Under the pieces are notes generated by a model. The model had not been told where the DNA came from, did no database searches, and saw only the letters and a list, made by a program, of their open reading frames with translations. Of a stretch of 64,000 nt of DNA, positions 8,792 to 20,100 are shown in pieces; position 1 is the first letter of the stretch, and every line of letters starts with the position of its first letter. The stretch is from positions 5,663,501 to 5,727,500 of the forward strand of contig NZ_CP110973.1 in NCBI RefSeq assembly GCF_026248825.1, given 5' to 3'. Source of the DNA: Larkinella insperata (GTDB lineage Bacteria > Bacteroidota > Bacteroidia > Cytophagales > Spirosomataceae). A program made the translations under genes and the position numbers.

Positions 8792-8881
8792 TGAAAAATG
8801 ATTTTTGTCAGAACAACCCAATGTTGATGGACTTGGTTAAATGTCATCGTATTTTTATGCTTTCATACCGTGCACGATCCG

Positions 8882-11254
8882 ATGACGACCGCTTTAGTTA
8901 CGAGATATTTTTCCCTTAGTCTTCTTTGCCTGCTGGCGCTGGCAGGTCTGGCCCAAACCCCGACCCAAACCATTCGCGGAACCGTCACCGACGCCAGTCA
9001 GGGCCGCCCGCTGGCCGGAGCCTCCATACAACTCCAAAATTCCGGCTCAGCCAACGCGGGAACAACTACCGACGACCAGGGCCGTTTTCGCCTGACCAAC
9101 GTGCCGGTAGGCCGTCAGCAGCTCAGCGTTTCGTTTGTGGGCTACGAACCAACAATCATCAACGAGATCCTGGTGGAATCCGGCAAGGAACAGGTACTTG
9201 ATATTCAGCTGCAACCCGGGGTTCAGCAACTGAGCGAGGCCACGGCCATCGGCACCCGCACCGACCGTAACCTCAGCACCGAATACATTACCACCGAACA
9301 GGTCCTGCGGTTTCCGGCCACCTACCTCGACCCGGCCCGGCTGGCCACGGCTTACGCGGGCGTGGTGAATGCCTACGACGGCACCAACAACATGTCCGTC
9401 CGGGGTAATTCGCCCAACAGCCTCATCTGGCGGCTCGAAGGCGTTGAAATTGTAAATCCCAACCACCAGAGCAACGCCGGAACCATCGGCGACCGCCCGA
9501 CGGCTGCGGGCGGGGGGGTCAACATGCTGAGTGCGCAACTGCTCGGCACCACCCGGTTTCTGACCGGAGCCTACACGCCCGAATACGGTAATACTGTCGG
9601 GGGGGTGCTGGACATGAGCCTGCGACCGGGCAACAACGAACGCCATGAATTCATCGCGCAGGCCGGTTTGATTGGTCTGGACCTGGCCGCGGAAGGGCCA
9701 ATTTCGAAGCAGAAAGGATCGTCGTACCTGGTCAATTACCGGTATTCGTTTACCGGGTTGCTGGGGGCAATGGGTGTTTCGTTCGGCGGGGAAGACATAC
9801 GGTTTCAGGATCTGTCGTTCAACCTGACCTTTCCCAACCGCAAAGGAGGCCGATTGACGGCTTTTGGGGTCGCCGGAAACAGCAGCAATGATTTTGTGGC
9901 CAAAGCCACCGAGGAGCAAACCGAAGACAAAGACCGCAACAACATTTCCTTTACGACCCGCATGGCCGCCGGGGGCCTGACCCTGACCCAGCCGCTGGGC
10001 ACGCGTCTTTTATGGAAAACCGCCCTGGTTCTGTCGGCCAACAACAGCAGCCGCGAACAAAGCTTTCCGGGCGACGCCCGCTTCCGGGCCAATTACGAAA
10101 ACGACGACCAGAACGGCGCACGGTACACCCTGACGACCTCGCTGAACTACCGGATCAACGGAAGAAACAGCGTGAAAGCCGGCCTTTACGTGACCCGCGC
10201 CGAAAACTCCCTGGAACTCTGGCGCGCCGACCGGCCGCTCCTTCCCAACCCGCCAACGGGTATGCTGATGACGGGTTCGCTGGCGGGCTGGATGATTCAG
10301 CCGTATGTCAATTACCAATGGCTACCCGTTGATAACCTGACGGTTAATGCGGGCTTATTCTACAACAGTTTTACGTATAACCAAAGCCAGTCGCTGGAAC
10401 CACGCGCTTCCGTCCGCTGGGAACTGCTACCGGGCAAAGCCGTGACGCTGGCCTACGGGCTGCACAGCCAGCAGCAACTGCCGCAGGTGTATTTGTCGAA
10501 AAGCGCCTTTCCGATGCCGCCCACGTTTGACAACCGCTCCCTCGATTTTACCAAAGCCCACCACGTCGTTCTGGGGTATAGTCACCAGTTTGGTCCGGAT
10601 AGTTACGGAAAGATTGAAGCCTACTCCCAGATGCTGTTCGACGTGCCGGTCAGTTCGCTGGCGGGCCGCACGTTTTCGGCGCTGAATGTCATCGAAGCCT
10701 ACGTCAACGAACCGCTGACCAACGCCGGGAAGGGCCGCAACCGGGGTATCGAACTAACGCTTCAGAAATACCTGGCCAAAACGTATTACCTGCTCGCGTC
10801 CGGTTCTGTGTACGATTCGCAGTACCAGGCCACCGACGGCATCTGGCGCGATACGCGGTTCAACGGCAAGTTCACCAGCAACCTGACCGCCGGCAAGGAA
10901 TGGACCCGCAGCCGCGAAAACCGCAGCCGCATCTGGGGCCTGAACGGACGGATTACCTACGCGGGCGGTTTCCGCGACCGCACCATCGACGTGGCCCGGT
11001 CGCAGCAGCAGAGCACCACGGTTTACACCAGCGATGACTTCAACGTGCAGCTCCCGGCTTATTTCCGGACCGACCTGCGGATTTACTGGAAAAAAAGCAA
11101 AACCCGGTACAGCCGTACGCTCTCGCTCGATCTGCAAAACCTGACCGGCACCCAGAATGCCGCTTACAGTTATTTCGACGCGTATCAGGGGAAAGTGGTT
11201 CAGAAGTACCAGTTGGGTCTGATTCCGATTTTAAATTACCGTTGGGAGTTTTAA
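8882..11254 (+). CDS. TonB-dependent outer-membrane receptor with N-terminal CarboxypepD_reg-like domain
   Basis: A 790-residue protein from the ATG at 8882; a GTG 12 bp upstream is possible. After the signal peptide (LSLLCLLALAGLAQ) comes a CarboxypepD_reg-like domain (IRGTVTDASQGRPLAGASIQ through VSFVGYEP), then a plug domain (NNMSVRGNSPNSLIWRLEGV, YTPEYGNTVGGVLDMSLRPG), and a beta-barrel of alternating amphipathic strands to the C-terminus, which ends in an aromatic residue (NYRWEF). No SusD partner lies beside it, so it is a stand-alone receptor, possibly for a siderophore, peptide or other scarce ligand. A small membrane protein gene follows after 12 bp. Confidence 0.9.
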   Translation: MTTALVTRYFSLSLLCLLALAGLAQTPTQTIRGTVTDASQGRPLAGASIQLQNSGSANAGTTTDDQGRFRLTNVPVGRQQLSVSFVGYEPTIINEILVESGKEQVLDIQLQPGVQQLSEATAIGTRTDRNLSTEYITTEQVLRFPATYLDPARLATAYAGVVNAYDGTNNMSVRGNSPNSLIWRLEGVEIVNPNHQSNAGTIGDRPTAAGGGVNMLSAQLLGTTRFLTGAYTPEYGNTVGGVLDMSLRPGNNERHEFIAQAGLIGLDLAAEGPISKQKGSSYLVNYRYSFTGLLGAMGVSFGGEDIRFQDLSFNLTFPNRKGGRLTAFGVAGNSSNDFVAKATEEQTEDKDRNNISFTTRMAAGGLTLTQPLGTRLLWKTALVLSANNSSREQSFPGDARFRANYENDDQNGARYTLTTSLNYRINGRNSVKAGLYVTRAENSLELWRADRPLLPNPPTGMLMTGSLAGWMIQPYVNYQWLPVDNLTVNAGLFYNSFTYNQSQSLEPRASVRWELLPGKAVTLAYGLHSQQQLPQVYLSKSAFPMPPTFDNRSLDFTKAHHVVLGYSHQFGPDSYGKIEAYSQMLFDVPVSSLAGRTFSALNVIEAYVNEPLTNAGKGRNRGIELTLQKYLAKTYYLLASGSVYDSQYQATDGIWRDTRFNGKFTSNLTAGKEWTRSRENRSRIWGLNGRITYAGGFRDRTIDVARSQQQSTTVYTSDDFNVQLPAYFRTDLRIYWKKSKTRYSRTLSLDLQNLTGTQNAAYSYFDAYQGKVVQKYQLGLIPILNYRWEF

Positions 11255-11266
11255 CCTGGATTGACC

Positions 11267-11467
11267 ATGAATTTCAGCCTAAAAACGTTTTTCAAAAGTC
11301 TAATAACGACGGTGGTCCTCTTTGCGGGGATTCACGCGCTGATCCAGTTGGGGTATCCGTTGCTCAAAGGCAGGCCGTTTGACGAAGCCTGGGCCGACTA
11401 CCGATTCCCGTTTTTAGCCATCCCCCTGGCCGTGGGGGTAGCGCTGCTCCGGCAACAGAAAGAGTAG
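11267..11467 (+). CDS. Small membrane protein, two TM helices
   Basis: A 66-residue protein from the ATG at 11267. It has two hydrophobic segments (LITTVVLFAGIHALIQLGYP and FPFLAIPLAVGVALL) separated by a short polar loop containing FDEAWADY. It begins 12 bp after the TonB-dependent receptor stop and is probably cotranscribed. No family recognised; function unknown. Confidence 0.6.
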   Translation: MNFSLKTFFKSLITTVVLFAGIHALIQLGYPLLKGRPFDEAWADYRFPFLAIPLAVGVALLRQQKE

Positions 11468-11486
11468 CGGTTCACGTGTTTTTTGA

Positions 11487-12044
11487 CTAGCTGATCCAGG
11501 TGTACACAATTAGCCAGGGAAGCCAGGTGGCATCCCTGGTTTTTTTATAGATGGCGAATTTTCCCTGCCGGCCGGAGTGGCTGTAAAAAATGCCCAGGGA
11601 ATTGTCGCGGATGAAAACGGGGATTGAAAAACCGCACCAGTTATCGTTTCCCTTGTTTTTAAACTTCGCCCAGGTACGCCCTTTGTCGCGGTAATAGATC
11701 GTTTTCAGGCTATCGGCCGCCCGGACCGTTTCCGTTTCCAGCAAGCGGCTGTAGTCTTCCGCCGTTCGTGGCTTAAGCAACTCGCTGGTAATGAATTGAC
11801 GTTCGAAATCAGTCAGGACCAGCATCCGGTCCGGTTCGTGGTAGTGCTTTTCCTCCGACCGCAGCGTATCGGCGTTTAGCGCCCCGACAAGTTGCTGGAT
11901 CGTTGATTCACTCAGTTTGGTAAAGACAAACTCGTCGAAATTACGCAGGCTGTACTGAACCAGTCTTTTGGCTTCGGGGTTCTGTTCCTGCGCCCGGGCA
12001 GCCAGGTTAGCCAGAAGCAGCAGGAGAACGTACATCGGTTTCAT
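11487..12044 (-). CDS. Exported hypothetical protein
   Basis: A 185-residue protein with a clear signal peptide (MKPMYVLLLLLANLAARAQ). The mature part is polar and helical at first (LSESTIQQLVGALNADTLRS) and then beta-rich (WCGFSIPVFIRDNSLGIFYS). No catalytic motif or known domain was recognised. It is convergent with the 11267 gene, only 19 bp apart, and stands alone. Confidence 0.65.
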   Translation of the reverse strand: MKPMYVLLLLLANLAARAQEQNPEAKRLVQYSLRNFDEFVFTKLSESTIQQLVGALNADTLRSEEKHYHEPDRMLVLTDFERQFITSELLKPRTAEDYSRLLETETVRAADSLKTIYYRDKGRTWAKFKNKGNDNWCGFSIPVFIRDNSLGIFYSHSGRQGKFAIYKKTRDATWLPWLIVYTWIS

Positions 12045-12158
12045 GGTTTTGCAAGTCGGAGTTTGCGGGCGGATTTGCCATTTATCCTAACATTTTACCA
12101 TAAAATCGCGGTCTACGCAACACAAATAGAATAAAATCGGGTTTACACCCATACCGCT

Positions 12159-12166
12159 TATCTTTG
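12159..12166 (+). promoter_or_regulatory. -7 box for the 12192 gene
   Basis: TATCTTTG matches TAnnTTTG exactly and lies 25 bp before the ATG at 12192. No TTG is visible at the expected -33 distance. Confidence 0.45.
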
Positions 12167-12191
12167 CCCGCATAAGTCCGTCTACGGATTA

Positions 12192-12602
12192 ATGAGAAAC
12201 AAACACACATACTCTTCCTTGTTCCACCGGCTGTTTTGCCTGCTGATGGCTTTCTACGTCATTAACCTCAGCATCGATGCACCCGACTACAGCCGGGTCG
12301 ATGTATACGGTCAGTACCACGACGATTTAACCATCAACGAAATTGAAAGCGTTGGCGAGCTGGTGCTGGAAAAGTGGCTCGGGCTGACCGATGTTATTCC
12401 GGAGCACGACGAACCGGACGAAGACGGCACCCTGACCAAATCCTTTTTCATGTGGCTGCTGCCCGCACCAACGGTCTGTTACCGGTTTGCCGTAACAATC
12501 AGCGATTATTTACCGGTTTCCATTCCTTTTACCGCCACTCTTTACCACTCCATGACGGCCGAAGTCCTGGCGCTTCCACCCGAGGAAAACTGCTGCTTCT
12601 GA
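12192..12602 (+). CDS. Hypothetical protein with N-terminal TM segment or signal
   Basis: A 136-residue protein starting MRNKHTYSSLFHRLFCLLMA. A hydrophobic stretch (LFCLLMAFYVINLSI) forms a signal anchor or signal peptide; an acidic middle part (PEHDEPDEDGTLTK) and a second hydrophobic patch (FFMWLLPAPTVCYRFAV) follow, and the protein ends in ENCCF. No family recognised. A perfect -7 box directly upstream supports expression. Confidence 0.55.
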   Translation: MRNKHTYSSLFHRLFCLLMAFYVINLSIDAPDYSRVDVYGQYHDDLTINEIESVGELVLEKWLGLTDVIPEHDEPDEDGTLTKSFFMWLLPAPTVCYRFAVTISDYLPVSIPFTATLYHSMTAEVLALPPEENCCF

Positions 12603-12748
12603 CGACATCCGGCCCCTTTTCCCCGACCGCCCTCCGTGTCCGGACGGTTGTGAAGAGTTAGCGGCCCTTTTTCCAACTGATTCACCAAACGCTGGTTACG
12701 TTCGCAAACCGCCGTTACGGCCCGGTTTACCCCTATTTTTCTAGTCTT

Positions 12749-14053
12749 ATGATTGTCAATGTTCTTATTACGCTCCTGTTGGTCGCGTTGAACGGTTTTT
12801 TTGTGGCGGCCGAATTCGCCATTGTGAAAGTGCGGTCTTCGCAGCTGGAAATGAAAGCCCTGGCGGGCAATCCCGCAGCCCGGCTGTCGGTGCAGATCGT
12901 GGCCAACCTGGACGGTTATCTGGCGGCAACCCAACTCGGCATTACGCTGGCCAGCCTCGGCCTGGGCTGGATTGGCGAACCGGTGGTGGCCGCGTTGCTC
13001 TCCGCGCTGTTCGACCTGGTGGGGCTGCAACTGAGCGCCGAAACCGCTCACCAGATTTCCCTGCCGGTGGCTTTTACGCTGATCACCGTGCTCCACATCG
13101 TTTTCGGCGAACTGGCCCCCAAATCGCTGGCGATCCAGCGCGCGGAGTCCACCACCCTGGTTATTGCCTATCCGTTACAGGTTTTTTATTTTCTGTTTCG
13201 CCCCTTTATCTGGGTTCTGAACAACATTGCGGCCCTGCTGCTGCGCGGTTTTGGGATTGAAGCCGCCCACAGCAGCGAAGTCCATAGCGCCGATGAGCTG
13301 AAATACCTGGTCCACCAGAGCAGCGAAGAAGGCCACATTGAGGACAGCAACGACGCCACCGACCTGACGCTGGTAGAACGGGCTTTTGAATTTTCGGAGA
13401 AAACCGTGCGGCAGATCATGGTTCCGCGTACTCAGATGTTTGGAATCGATATCAATACGTTCAGCGAAGCAATGCTGTATGAGCTGCTGCAGGAACGGTA
13501 TTCGCGGGTGCCCTGCTACCAGGATGATTTTGACACCATTCTGGGCGTGATTCACCTCAAAGAACTGCTCATTGCCCTGCACCAGTCGCCCAAGGTTGAT
13601 ATCCATCAGTTCATCAAACCGGTTATGTTTGTGCCGGAAACCCGTCGAATCCGGCCCCTGCTGAAAGATTTTCAGCGGCAGCGTCGGCAGATGGCCATTG
13701 TGGTCAACGAATACGGCGGCACCGAAGGACTTATCACAATGGAAGATATTCTGGAAGAACTGGTGGGCGAAATCCAGGACGAATCTGATGAGGAGGTTCC
13801 GTTTGTAGAACAAAAAGCGCCGGGAACGTACGTGGTTCAGGCCGCAAATCCGCTGGATGAAATCAACGCATTTTTGCCCCGCCCGTTGCAGAAAGCGGGC
13901 GATTACGAGACGCTGGCCGGTTTGCTGCTCCACGAATTTGGCCGGCTGCCCGACGTGGGCGAAACCGCAGTTTTATCCGACTACGAAATGACGATCCTCT
14001 CCAAGCGGGGTCCCGCCATTGAACGGGTGCAGCTCATCGACCGGGTGGAATAA
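12749..14053 (+). CDS. Hemolysin-C/CorC-like membrane protein (DUF21-CBS-CorC_HlyC)
   Basis: A 434-residue protein. A DUF21/CNNM transmembrane domain occupies residues 1-190 (VLITLLLVALNGFFVAAEFA at the start), followed by a CBS pair at about 205-330 (IMVPRTQMFGID through GGTEGLITMEDILEELVGEI) and a C-terminal CorC_HlyC domain (residues 345-430). The conserved VNEYGGTEGLIT is diagnostic. Family members are linked to Mg2+ or Co2+ efflux and resistance despite the hemolysin name. It is a single gene ending at a strong bidirectional terminator. Confidence 0.9.
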   Translation: MIVNVLITLLLVALNGFFVAAEFAIVKVRSSQLEMKALAGNPAARLSVQIVANLDGYLAATQLGITLASLGLGWIGEPVVAALLSALFDLVGLQLSAETAHQISLPVAFTLITVLHIVFGELAPKSLAIQRAESTTLVIAYPLQVFYFLFRPFIWVLNNIAALLLRGFGIEAAHSSEVHSADELKYLVHQSSEEGHIEDSNDATDLTLVERAFEFSEKTVRQIMVPRTQMFGIDINTFSEAMLYELLQERYSRVPCYQDDFDTILGVIHLKELLIALHQSPKVDIHQFIKPVMFVPETRRIRPLLKDFQRQRRQMAIVVNEYGGTEGLITMEDILEELVGEIQDESDEEVPFVEQKAPGTYVVQAANPLDEINAFLPRPLQKAGDYETLAGLLLHEFGRLPDVGETAVLSDYEMTILSKRGPAIERVQLIDRVE

Positions 14054-14084
14054 CCGGGTGGCTACCTGCACCCATTTTGCTATA

Positions 14085-14124
14085 AAAAACAAACAGCGGC
14101 CTTGAGGGGCCGCTGTTTGTTTTT
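14085..14124. terminator. Bidirectional terminator between convergent genes
   Basis: AAAACAAACAGCGGCC (14086-14101) pairs with GGCCGCTGTTTGTTTT (14108-14123). A-rich and T-rich flanks on both sides allow it to serve the 12749 gene (plus) and the 14145 gene (minus). Confidence 0.85.
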
Positions 14125-14144
14125 GAAGAGTATTTAAGCCTGCG

Positions 14145-17100
14145 TTACCGAACCCGGACGAGCTGATAGTGCTTAACAAACTGCCCCATCCGAACCTCCA
14201 GGCTATATACTCCATCGCCAAGCTCCTCGCTCAGACGAATGACCTGCTCGGCGGCTCCGTCGGTACCCTGCCAGACCCGGCGACCGGACAGATCGTAGAG
14301 TGCCAGCGAAACCGGACCGGCGGGTTTGCCCACCACCCGGACCGTAAAGGAGTCGGTAAAAGGGTTGGGGAAATACACCACCCGTATCGGCTCAGTGTCC
14401 GGCTGGTTCTGGGTAGACAGGCGTCCTTCAGCGGTTTTTACGAGTTCAACCAACGGTTCTCCCGCTGTTGTACGGGCTTCATTCGATGGCTCGGCAACGG
14501 CGCTAACGGTATTGCCAACGCCCTGACCATTGAGCGCTACAGAAGCCGTTCCGCCCTGGCCCGAATGCAAAACCGTGAGCGTTGCCGTTTTGCTGCCCAC
14601 CGACGAGGGTGTAAAGTTGATCGGTATCGTCACGCTTTTGCCAACCGGAATCACAAAGGGAAGCGCAAACGGAGCCTGAAACGAAAACTCCGTACTACCC
14701 GCCAGTGAAATATTTGACAGCAAAATAGCCTGGTTGCCGCTCGTGTTCGTCACGGTAACCCCCGCCCCCTTGGTTGTTTTGGTCGTGACCTGCCCAACCG
14801 TCACACTGGCAGGCGCATTGAGCTGGCTTTGGGTTAGGGGCCTTCCGGTCGGGTTTGTGGGGCTTGTTCTGGCGTACACCTCCTGAGAAGAAAGGGCCGG
14901 AGTACCACCCTGGGCGCCACTGCCCGCTACCACGTAAAGAGTTCCGTTGTTGGAAATGGCCTGACTTGCATGCCGTGATTGTTGTAAGTTAGCCAGCCGG
15001 CGCCACATCCCCGTCGCGGGGTTCAGCACTTCGGTTTCCTGGTGGGCCGCAGGCTGCGGACTTTCCCCACCGATGACAACCAGTTCATTGTTCAGAACTA
15101 CGGCAGCGGCCCCCGCCCGCGGGGTCGGAATCGGTTCGGACAGGGTAGTCCACTGGCCCGACTTGAAATCGTACACATCCACCTCCGGAACCGTAAGCAT
15201 GAAGGTCTGCCCCGTATTGGCGGAGGTTCGTCGACCCCCGGCCGCATAGAGTTTATCACCCATGATAACCGCCTGAAAGTGATCCCGCGAATGGGGCGCA
15301 TCCGGCAGGGTTCGCCAGGTGTTGGTTGCCGGATTGTATTCGTCGAACCAGGCTACATACCCATTATTGTGGCCTTTGGTATTGCCTCCCACCAAATACA
15401 ATTTATTATCGTAAACGGCAAGGGCGGCACTGCCACGCCGTCGGGCAGACGGAATTTCGGGACCTTCCAGCCATTTGTTTCCTTTCGGGTCGTAGATGTA
15501 AATCCGGGGAACCGATGGTTCAGCGGGGTAAGTGCCGGTAAGCGCTCCCGCTACATAAACCAGTCCCTCGAGCGTTACGGCCTGAAAATGATGCATATCA
15601 ATGGGCGGAGCAGCCGCGTTTGTCCAGCTCCGGGCCACCGGGTCGTAGACCTGTACGGGTTTTATCCCGCGTCCTCCGATCAGGTAAAACCGGTCTCCGG
15701 CCTGCACGTAGCCATTTTCAAGCCGCGCCGTCGGTTTCCCGGTCCGGGGGGTAACCGCCCGCCAGGATCCCGTGCCGGTGGCCCGGGTGATCAGCATCAG
15801 GAAACGGTCACTGACGCTTCCGCCCCGACCGTCGCTGGCCGTTACCCTAATGATCAGACTGAGCGGACTATTGGAGGGAGGCATACCCCGGAAACGGCGG
15901 GTTGCCCCGTCAAAGCTGAGCCAGGCGGGCAGGGCCGAATTGTCCCACAGCGTGGCGGTATAGGTCAACGGGTCTTCGTTGGGGTCGCGGAACGTGTTCT
16001 CATCAATAACGTAGCTAAACGTTGACCATTCCGTTGCCCGCTGATCGGGTAAGCGCTTTGTTTGCACCGGCGCCCGGTTGGGGGGCGCCGTGGCCGCCAC
16101 CACCTCGATGGCGTTAACCTTGGGATTCTGGGCACTGCCTGCACTGAAGACCACCGTCAACGTGCCGTCGGTGACATTCACCCCCAGCGTTTCCTGCACA
16201 GCCTTGAGCGTGCCCCCCGCTTTCTGAGCAATGTCATACTCGGTCAAGCGCCGAACCCCCTCCACATCCACATGAAACTTGCGGCTGGCGGTGCCATCGA
16301 TGACTTTGCCAAACGTCTCGGCAAAGTGCAGAATCACGTTGTAGTAGCCGTTGCTGACGGGCACGTTATAGCTGAAGTTCCCGTAACGCTCGGTTTGGTA
16401 AAGCGCGTCATCCACCGTGTTGTCGATCGGCACATTACCCGCATTGCTCGTACCGCCCCCCGTAAAGTTGGCATCCGCTCCGAACGGCCGACCGTCCGCC
16501 ATCTGGAAAGCCGGACCGCCCGCATTGATGCGTACCCCCGGTGTGATGGCCGGATTAACCAGAACGCTAAAGACCCGCTGGGCCGACAGGGCTGGCGAAC
16601 CGCTATCAGTTGCCTTAATGGTCAGGCTGAAGGTGCCCGTGGTGGTGGGCGTCCAGCTAAAGGCGCCGGTGCTGGCGTTGATGCTGGCCCCGGCTGGACC
16701 GCTGACGCTGTAAGTCAATGTCTGGGCGGGCGCATCGCTGTCGCTGGCCTGGGCCGTCAACGTCAACGCCTGGCCAATGTTGGCGGTTTTGTTGCCGATG
16801 GCCGCCAGTACCGGAGCCGTGTTAGCGGGGGCCGAGGTATTGATTACGAAGCTGTCGCTAACGCTGCCCCCCTGTCCGTCGCGGGCCGTCACCTTCACGG
16901 TCAGGTTTCCCGCACTGGTGGGTTTACCGCTGAAGGTGCGGGTGCTGGCGTTGAAACTGAGCCAGGCGGGCAGGGCCGAGTTGTCGCCCAACGTGGCGGT
17001 ATAGGTTAGCGGATCACCGTTGGGATCGCTGAAAGCCGTCGCACTGAATGTAAATGAAAAGTCTCTTCCGAGGGTGGCATTCTGATCGGGTAGCGCCGAG

Positions 17101-20100
17101 GCTACAACCGGCGACTGATTGGGGGGTGCCGTGGCCGCCACCACCTCGATGGCGTTAACCTTGGGATTCTGGGCACTGCCTGCACTGAAGACCACCGTCA
17201 ACGTGCCGTCGGTGACATTCACCCCCAGCGTTTCCTGCACAGCCTTGAGCGTGCCCCCCGCTTTCTGAGCAATGTCATACTCGGTCAAGCGCCGAACCCC
17301 CTCCACATCCACATGAAACTTGCGGCTGGCGGTGCCATCGATGACTTTGCCAAACGTCTCGGCAAAGTGCAGAATCACGTTGTAGTAGCCGTTGCTGACG
17401 GGCACGTTATAGCTGAAGTTCCCGTAACGCTCGGTTTGGTAAAGCGCGTCATCCACCGTGTTGTCGATCGGCACATTACCCGCATTGCTCGTGCTGCCCC
17501 CTGTAAAGTGGGCATCCGCCCCAAACGGCCGGTTGCCGGAAGCGGAATAGGCCGGGCCTCCTGCGTTCACCCGAATACCGGCGGAAGCAGCCGGATTAAC
17601 CAGAACGCTAAAGACCCGCTGGGCCGACAGGGCTGGCGAACCGCTATCAGTTGCCTTAATGGTCAGGCTGAAGGTGCCCGTGGTGGTGGGCGTCCAGCTA
17701 AAGGCGCCGGTGCTGGCGTTGATGCTGGTCCCGGCCGGACCGCTGACGCTGTAGGTCAATGTCTGGGCGGGCACATCGCTGTCGCTAGCCTGGGCCGTCA
17801 ACGTCAGCGCCTGGCCGATTATCGCCGTTTGATTGGTAATGGCCGACAGTGCTGGGGCGGTGTTGCCGGCATTATCTTTTGTCACCCGAATTCGGTCCCA
17901 GGTGGCGGTAAACGGTGTGGAAGCCAAGCTGGTGGAAATAAGACCCACCGCCAGGGCGGGCGGGCCCTGAATGGCCTCCAGCAGCTTCCCGCCAACCTGA
18001 ATGGGTAACCCCAGATTAGTAATCGTTCCGCCGTCTTTCGCGTATTTGGGCTGCACCATTCCCGTCGCCGGGTTAACCGACAAATACAAATCCATCGTAC
18101 TGCCGGGCAACCCACCCGGCAACGAATACCGGGTGCTGTTTTCGACGCCGTTGTTTTCGTACAGCACTTCAATGCCTCCCGTACCACCGTCGGCCCCCAT
18201 CACAATTTTCAGGTAGTTGTCCTGATCACCAATGCCGATGTATTGGCCCAGCGCCTGCCAATATTTCGGCGTTTGATTGTTGAAAAAAGGACCCAGCAGC
18301 CGGGTCTGCACCGTAAAGGGACCCGTATTTTTATCGGTGTTGATCCCAAACTGAAACCCGTTCTCCTGGTTGTTCAGCGCCTGGTGGGCATCGCCGGGGG
18401 TGGTGTTGACGACCGAAAAGGCCCCCACGGCTCCACCGGCAATCAGGTTGTCTTCATCAAACAAGTCCAGGTAGTTGATTCCCGTCTGGTTGGGCAGCAT
18501 CAACCCCGTGAAGCCCAAGCCGAACAGACCCGTGCCCGGATCGTTATTAAATAATTCGTAGTCGATCGGCAGGTTGGTATTGGTCCCATTGCTTGCATCG
18601 AGCGCAAAGTAGTCGACATCGTCGTTCAGCCCGTCGTTGTCATCGTCCGGATCGTTAAGATCCGACAACTTGTCGCCGTCCGCGTCGCTGGGCCGACTCG
18701 AAATCGAACAGGGATTACTGCCATTGTCAATTTCATCGGCATTGCTGTAGCCATCCCCGTCGTCGTCAAACGCCGTGCTGTAGGCCGCCGAACAGTTCCC
18801 ACCACCGCCTTCGGGTTCGAAAACGTAAATCTGATTCTGCAAATAACACACCACCCAGACCGTACCGGGAAAGATGTCATTGTCGCCCTGAGCGGTGATG
18901 TCCAAGGGCTGCGAACCGAAGTTGGAAGCAAACGGCAAATCCAGGTTCTTCTTCTTGGCTCCCCGGCTGTTGGTCACATCGGTACCAGCCTCATTCAGGG
19001 TGATTTTCTGAATGGTCCCGTCGAAGGAAGCCACCAGCAGGTTGCCTTTCAAGCCGTTGTTGAACCCCGAAGCCGTGTACTCCGTAATGCCGTTGGTAGA
19101 GGCCACAAAGGTCAGTAAAGCGCTGTTGGTTTCCCCCGGATTCTGAAAGTCCCCCTCAATGGGGTGCGCCATGCTCAGGGGCACCGGCGGCCAGTCCGAT
19201 GGCAACGGGTTAGCCCCGCTCGTGCTGGTGCGCCACACCCCGCTGGTGCCGTTGTGGGTGTACAATCCCGCCCCCGCCGGGTTGGCCCGGATCGGGTGCG
19301 GATGCCCTCCGTAATAACTGCCGGAAACGTACGAGCGAAGGTCGCCCACGTAGTGGAAGTTGTCCAGGTTGTTCACCTTTGGATCATTCGGGCCGGGGCC
19401 CGTCGAGCCCGGCTCGCCGGCCACGTAGTTGTTGGTGGCCGTACCCACCCCCTCACTGGCCGGATGACCGCCCCAGCCCGGGTTGGCCCCGTTGTCGGTC
19501 ACGTACATCTTGCGGGACCGGGTGATCACCAGATCATAGGCGTTGCGAAACCCGCTGGCAAACACCTGCACCGGACCACCGGGTACGATCTTAGCCTGAT
19601 TCAAACCGTCGTTGCCCCCGAACGGATCGTTGGCGTCAGGGTTGCCTGGCCGGTCGGGGTCATCCAGCGTGGGCAGGTCATACTTGTAAGCCGTGTTGCC
19701 ACTGCCCCTGGTGGGCAGCGCTTCGATCACCGCCAGGTCAATCGACAGCACACAGGCCGCCAGGGCATACTCGGGCGTGTAGGCAAAGTTGGTCGAGGGA
19801 GACCCCGCGTTGGTGTGCCCCCCCACCACCAGGTAGAGCCGGGTGCCGTCCAGCTGCAAGCCGTTGGTGGCGTGGTTCTCCTCGGAGCGGGGCAGCCCCC
19901 GCACCAGGTCGACCTTCACCCAGCCCGTGGTGGTTTTGGTCAGCTTGGAGACGATGCCCGAGTTGGTGTCCAGGTTCAGATCGCCTTCGGGTCCGCCGAT
20001 GCGGCTGTCGCTGGAGGAGACGTAGAGGATGGGGCTGCTGGCGGTGCCGCTGACCAGCAGGCCGGTGACCTGTCGGGTGGTGACCGCAGGGGCCAGCGAG

